From NCBI GenBank assembly GCA_947488765.1, contig CANLAE010000013.1:1-64000 (forward strand): DNA of 64,000 nucleotides, written 5' to 3'. This document shows positions 62,901-64,000 of the stretch, piece by piece. Position 1 is the stretch's first letter, and every line of letters starts with the position of its first letter. The position numbers and the translations under genes are program-made. The DNA comes from Chitinophagaceae bacterium. Its GTDB lineage: Bacteria > Bacteroidota > Bacteroidia > Chitinophagales > Chitinophagaceae. The notes under the pieces were generated by a model. It ran no database searches. It saw nothing but the letters and a program-made list of their open reading frames with translations, and was not told where the DNA came from.

Positions 62901-63265
62901 ATCGTAGAGGACAGTTTGCTGAAAGAAATGGTGGACGTACACCATTTACCAACATTGTTGACTTTAGAATTGCTCAAGATTTTAATGTTAAATTAGGTAA
63001 AGAAAATTTACAGTTCCAGTTAGTTTACCAAATTGCTAACGTGGGTAATTTATTAAACAGAAACTGGGGTCGTAATTATTTTGCCGGTAATGATCAAGTT
63101 GGCTTAATCAACTTTGCAGGTTTTGTAAGTGGTACTTTAACACCGCAATATAGATTTAACCCTAACTTTAATACTACTGGTGCTTTTAACGTAAGTGATA
63201 GCCCACAACCAAATTACGGTTCTCGTTGGTTTAGCCAGTTAGAATTTAGATTGAATTTATTTTAA
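59975..63265 (+). CDS. Oar-like TonB-dependent receptor with carboxypeptidase-regulatory domain
   Basis: 1096 aa outer membrane protein. Signal peptide (hydrophobic 6-20, cleavage after AVA/Q). A CarboxypepD_reg beta-sandwich follows (about 26-112: SGTVKTNTGEALVGATVTAT). The plug domain (about 130-245) contains VGRNLQDFLRAVPQ and GFYIDGAVNNDVFG. The rest is a large barrel ending with the aromatic LEFRLNLF. The length and barrel repeats fit Oar-type receptors. The substrate is unknown; no SusD partner is adjacent. Confidence 0.88.
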   Translation: MLRKKLMQLVLAVLFLPAFAVAQTTTSGLSGTVKTNTGEALVGATVTATHVPTGSVYKVQSRIGGRFDISNMNPGGPYSVEVSFVNFTIEKKTDIYLSLGESFKIDFALVSKAENLKGVTVTATKKTTEISGKGGTETLIDREKMTNIPTVGRNLQDFLRAVPQARITSSEGGVSIAGQNNRFNGFYIDGAVNNDVFGLSASGTNGGRAGLPPISIDAIDQMQVVIAPYDASLGNFTGGGINAVTKQGTNNVRGSVYHIIANENLTGKTPTGEKDNAVRFAQFNNRTTGFTFGGPIIKNKLFFFVNGESQKNEAPQPFVTSTYLGRSTIAQINAFANTLKAAPYNYDPGDFVDNPDRREATRIATRVDWNINSKHRLTASYRYSKLTRFNPARSSSSTINFYNNGELFPSIQNSGSLELKSIVSKTISNNLLISYTGVNDDRKPLGSLFPRVTIRDGSNGNIIFGSENSSTQNLLKTDNWLVRNITRLNAGKHQLSAGVEWEYNNVTNVFIQNTFGTYQFDSIGAFLTGRPSQYQLGYSLLDNKKDDATVAGALFKFGRGTGFINDEFRASDNLTLNFGIRADYYKMLSNPQTDPYANNVAIPVMATLYDMQGAQSGLKPTIPLVVSPRFGFTYKIPEEQLVIRGGTGLFVGRMPLVWPGGIFNNNGLNQASFVVSATQNSASLPLITGFRPDPLNQWTAAQLGIATPPKGSLNLTSATLNMPTIWRSSIAVDKKLGNGWSTSFEATFTKNIQEIDYLNTNLAAPIGVSTGPGSRTVYGSGGSLGNRLSFGGTNPYTDVILLQNTPSTKDKGMAYNFVASISKRTNTGFSFDFNYAFGNSLIMNEGTSSVNFSQWRFIETVNGRNANSRNISDFSQGHRMFGYVSKKFSYAKNKLATTISLVYTGQSGSPVSYVYAASSGFVRDADPSSGLTSDLIYVPTASELSSMVFLTNGTFTPDQQRAALNTFINNDKYLKNRRGQFAERNGGRTPFTNIVDFRIAQDFNVKLGKENLQFQLVYQIANVGNLLNRNWGRNYFAGNDQVGLINFAGFVSGTLTPQYRFNPNFNTTGAFNVSDSPQPNYGSRWFSQLEFRLNLF

Positions 63266-63367
63266 CTGAACGGATACTTATTTAATGTAATTAAAAAAGG
63301 TAAAATCAATTAAGTCTATGTTTTAATTTCTAATTTGAATCATTCATTTAATTGATTCCTCCTGATA

Positions 63368-63407
63368 AAAAACCGACCCAGAAGTAAAATTTTGAGTCGG
63401 TTTTTTG
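63368..63407 (+). terminator. Terminator of the Oar-like receptor gene
   Basis: Stem AAAAACCGAC (from 63368) with GTCGGTTTTT (to 63405), extended by a mismatched pair, then T-rich. It lies about 100 nt past the stop. Confidence 0.8.
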
Positions 63408-63531
63408 TTTTCAATAATTAATATAATCAACAACTTATTACAAGATTATTAATTTGCTTGAAACAATAGATAATGAACTGCCTTCTATAATTCTCAAATG
63501 CATTGAACTTCCAGGTACTTTATAATTGTTT

Positions 63532-64000
63532 TCACAATAACCCTTCATCTGCAAAACTAAAATAACCTTCATCGCTGATAATAATATGATCCATCACATT
63601 AATATCAAAATATGCAGCTGCACTTTTAATTTTTTGTGTTAGCAATTCATCTTGTTTACTGGGTTTTAAATTACCACTCGGATGGTTGTGCGATAAAATA
63701 ATTCCGGTGGCTTTATGTTCTAAAGCCTTTTGTAAAATTATTCTGGGATCAGCTACAGTGCCTGTTATTCCTCCTTCGCTGATAATTTCATAATGTAATA
63801 TTTTATTGGCTTGATTTAAAAAAACTGTTACAAATACCTCTTTAGAATGATATTGAAACTGTGCTTTCAAAAATGCTGCGACATCATTACTTGATAATAC
63901 TTTATCTCTTTTTTTTACAGCAGTATCTCTTCTGATACCCAATTCTAAGGCTGCAGCTATGGTTACTGCTTTGGCGGGTCCTAAACCTTTTACCTTCAAC
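63532..64000 (-). CDS. radC: RadC-like JAB domain protein, 5' end outside the window
   Basis: About 156 C-terminal residues. The visible part begins with the end of a helix-hairpin-helix (VKGLGPAKAVTI), then the RadC/JAB (MPN+) domain with the metal motif HNHPSGN followed by the distal Asp in SKQDELLTQ, and VMDHIIISDEGYFSF. The frame is open to the window edge, where the codon at 63999 is TTG, so the true start lies outside; about 70 residues are missing. The exact DNA-related role of RadC is unsettled. Confidence 0.9.
   Translation of the reverse strand, partial: LKVKGLGPAKAVTIAAALELGIRRDTAVKKRDKVLSSNDVAAFLKAQFQYHSKEVFVTVFLNQANKILHYEIISEGGITGTVADPRIILQKALEHKATGIILSHNHPSGNLKPSKQDELLTQKIKSAAAYFDINVMDHIIISDEGYFSFADEGLL

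Overview
The window is a continuous stretch of an AT-rich Bacteroidota chromosome, most like the Chitinophagaceae/Sphingobacteriales side of the phylum. Evidence: a type IX secretion plug protein, a TamL-type lipoprotein Omp85, a fused SecDF, an Oar-like TonB-dependent receptor, a YhhN lysoplasmalogenase-type protein, almost no Shine-Dalgarno sequences, and many promoters with the Bacteroidota -7 box TAnnTTTG. Gene content is nearly all chromosomal housekeeping. I see no prophage, plasmid backbone, CRISPR array or resistance island. The genus cannot be fixed from the sequence alone.

Layout. 1-5.3 kb: topoisomerase IV genes parC (3' end outside the window) and parE, with a VOC protein and a DUF1835 protein between them. 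5.4-11.3 kb: a YkgJ-type cysteine-cluster protein, a NamZ-like exo-muramidase, tcdA, an Asp-box protein, small secreted and YciI-like proteins, cytidine deaminase. 11.3-18.5 kb: signal peptidase I, cold shock protein, a sigma-54 activator without an HTH, DUF4294, ccmF and ccmE, tRNA-Lys. 18.7-25.9 kb: SDR, SAM-hydrolase-like protein, acyltransferase, priA, dnaK. 26-36.7 kb: acyl-CoA dehydrogenase, fructose-6-phosphate aldolase, an SRP RNA gene, a DbpA-like helicase, then a long leftward run (def, ruvX, ubiA-type prenyltransferase, trmH, beta-CASP nuclease, DUF4442, T9SS plug). 37-48.2 kb: LolC/FtsX permease, a second TrmH, tamL, mutS2, pdxJ, purE, an alpha-oxoamine synthase and a PafA-like phosphatase. 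48.2-49.3 kb: a REP-associated tyrosine transposase (RAYT) in a cluster of palindromic repeats. 49.5-64 kb: mlaD-ostA, nhaA, YhhN protein, small membrane protein, FKBP, secDF, ribBA, Oar-like receptor, radC (5' end outside the window).

Genes that work together: parC/parE; ccmE/ccmF for cytochrome c maturation; tamL, mlaD, ostA, lepB, secDF and the T9SS plug for envelope biogenesis and export; priA, mutS2, ruvX and radC for DNA maintenance.

The least ordinary material is non-coding: (1) the RAYT locus with a 73-nt repeat pair (70/73 identical), an inverted half-copy and two other two-tier palindromes; (2) five intergenic copies of an element with core GTGCGACGC; (3) three degenerate arrays of 5-10-nt units each starting with GTT, all in sense orientation downstream of a gene; (4) several perfect -7 boxes only 4-5 nt before an ATG, suggesting leaderless mRNAs. 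Protein-level oddities are a CxxxY-type CcmE, an Smr-less MutS2, an HTH-less sigma-54 activator and a SAM-hydrolase homologue without the usual catalytic residues.
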